DNA of 64,000 nucleotides from Oscillospiraceae bacterium (GTDB taxonomy: Bacteria > Bacillota > Clostridia > Oscillospirales > Acutalibacteraceae). The position numbers and the translations under genes are program-made. Positions 63,422-64,000 of this stretch are shown here, in pieces (within the stretch, counting starts at the first letter, position 1; each line of letters begins with the position of its first letter). Under the pieces are notes generated by a model, which made no database searches, had not been told where the DNA came from, and saw only the letters and a program-made list of their open reading frames with translations. Location of the stretch: NCBI GenBank assembly GCA_012520505.1, contig JAAYOC010000040.1, positions 1 through 64,000 of the forward strand. Reading direction: 5' to 3'.

Positions 63422-64000
63422 TTAATCGCATTCACCGTTATTGATTTTTTCTAAAACTTTAACAGAAGTTGCGTAGCAATTTCCAAGACCTTCAGCATTC
63501 ATATTGTCATATGTGTCACGACGAGTGTGGTAGTAGTCCTCGAGTTTATGGTCAAGTCCTGTAATACCTGCTGAACGGAAACCAGCTTGACAGAAAGCTG
63601 CATTATCTGTTGAGCCACCAAGAGGAGGAACCATTCCTTTTCTAACAGGAAGACCAAGTTCTTTTGCGGAATTTAGGAAAAGGTCAGATAACTCTTTGTC
63701 AGATTTAACTGTAGCATTCAAGTCACGATAGTTTACCATAAGATGTTTTGGATCATGAATAGTATCGTACGCATAGATAAAAGTAGGAACATCACTGAAT
63801 TCATCCTTATACTTTTCAGCCCATGCGTAAGCACCACGGAGACCTGCTTCTTCAGAACCGGAAAGAATAACACCAACTTCAGTATTTTCAAGTTCAATAC
63901 CCTGTTCTTTCATTTCTTTTAAGATTGCAATTCCCATATAACAACCTGAAAGGTTGTCGTTTGCACCGTCAACAACTATTCTTAAGTCTCTAATGCACAT
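63422..64000 (-). CDS. M28 family aminopeptidase, C-terminal part cut by the window edge
   Basis: 192 residues visible. DGANDNLSGCYMGIAIL and LSGSEEAGLRGAYAW give the second zinc ligands and catalytic Glu, and DHKLEDYYHTRRDTYDNM gives the last His ligand, all typical of M28 peptidases. The frame is open to the edge, so the ATG at 64000 is probably not the true start and the N-terminus with the first zinc ligand lies outside. No signal can be judged. It ends at a clear terminator. Confidence 0.85.
   Translation of the reverse strand: MCIRDLRIVVDGANDNLSGCYMGIAILKEMKEQGIELENTEVGVILSGSEEAGLRGAYAWAEKYKDEFSDVPTFIYAYDTIHDPKHLMVNYRDLNATVKSDKELSDLFLNSAKELGLPVRKGMVPPLGGSTDNAAFCQAGFRSAGITGLDHKLEDYYHTRRDTYDNMNAEGLGNCYATSVKVLEKINNGECD

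Noticed and set aside
63985-64000. Resemblance of the window edge to a transposase-adapter sequence (ATGTGTATAAGAGACAG)
   Set aside because: Only about 13 of 17 bases match and the frame continues into normal M28 peptidase sequence.

Overview
The window is AT-rich and reads as a chromosomal core segment of a low-GC Firmicute, most likely a gut-type anaerobic member of the Clostridia. The signs are a PolC replicative polymerase, the pyrH-frr-uppS-cdsA-dxr-rseP-ispG-polC order, the rpoB-rpoC-rpsL-rpsG-fusA-tuf block, miaB-ylbF-mutS-mutL, strong Shine-Dalgarno sites, many GTG/TTG starts and oxygen-sensitive enzymes. I found 57 protein genes. I found no rRNA, tRNA, CRISPR array, prophage or insertion sequence. 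The genus cannot be told from the sequence alone.

Layout. 1-5800 (minus): a partial DUF2804 gene, tatD, metG, a small membrane exporter, a pyrophosphatase-like/Nudix fusion, a polyprenyl diphosphate synthase and a small unknown gene. 5829-15743 (minus): one long operon for pyrimidine nucleotide, translation, isoprenoid and envelope functions that ends in polC. 15884-18242: two convergent lipoproteins, one with a transglutaminase domain. 18522-30770 (minus): RNA polymerase and str operon, with internal promoters before rpsL and tuf. 31107-36616: ndk, an Arc/SPFH pair, der with a DUF512 radical-SAM protein, rpmF and yceD. 36736-42514: a P-loop protein, pgi, type III glutamine synthetase with QueT, and a stand-alone E2 acyltransferase. 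42707-45758 (minus): a GlpA/FAD/DUF1667 redox operon. 45975-52563 (minus): a small protein, mutL, mutS, ylbF and miaB. 52738-56650: PAP2 and GtrA-like membrane proteins and a tungsten/molybdenum aldehyde oxidoreductase with its MoaD-like and polyferredoxin partners. 56796-64000: homocysteine methyltransferase, tcdA, a TtcA-like gene, a DUF5058/membrane/M20 peptidase operon, DUF1653 and a partial M28 peptidase.

The most striking theme is replication fidelity. PolC lacks the whole 3'-5' exonuclease domain normally inserted in its PHP domain. mutS is broken by a single-base deletion just after its Walker A motif. mutL is broken near its C-terminus at an in-frame A-AAA-AAG heptamer, the same sequence that drives programmed -1 frameshifting in dnaX. 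The window therefore suggests either a natural mutator lineage or a frameshift-regulated mismatch-repair system. Sequencing error at one or both sites must be excluded first. A G8 tract in a ribosome binding site, octapeptide repeats in PolC and a duplicated ndk 3' end are further slippage-prone or slippage-made features.

The longest gene-free stretch is 30771-31106. It holds the rpoB operon promoter and leader on the minus strand and the ndk promoter on the plus strand. The next, 18243-18521, holds the tuf terminator and a pair of 17-base direct repeats. Many sigma-A-type promoters with exact 17-base spacers could be read directly, and most intergenic ends carry clear rho-independent hairpins, so operon limits are fairly secure.
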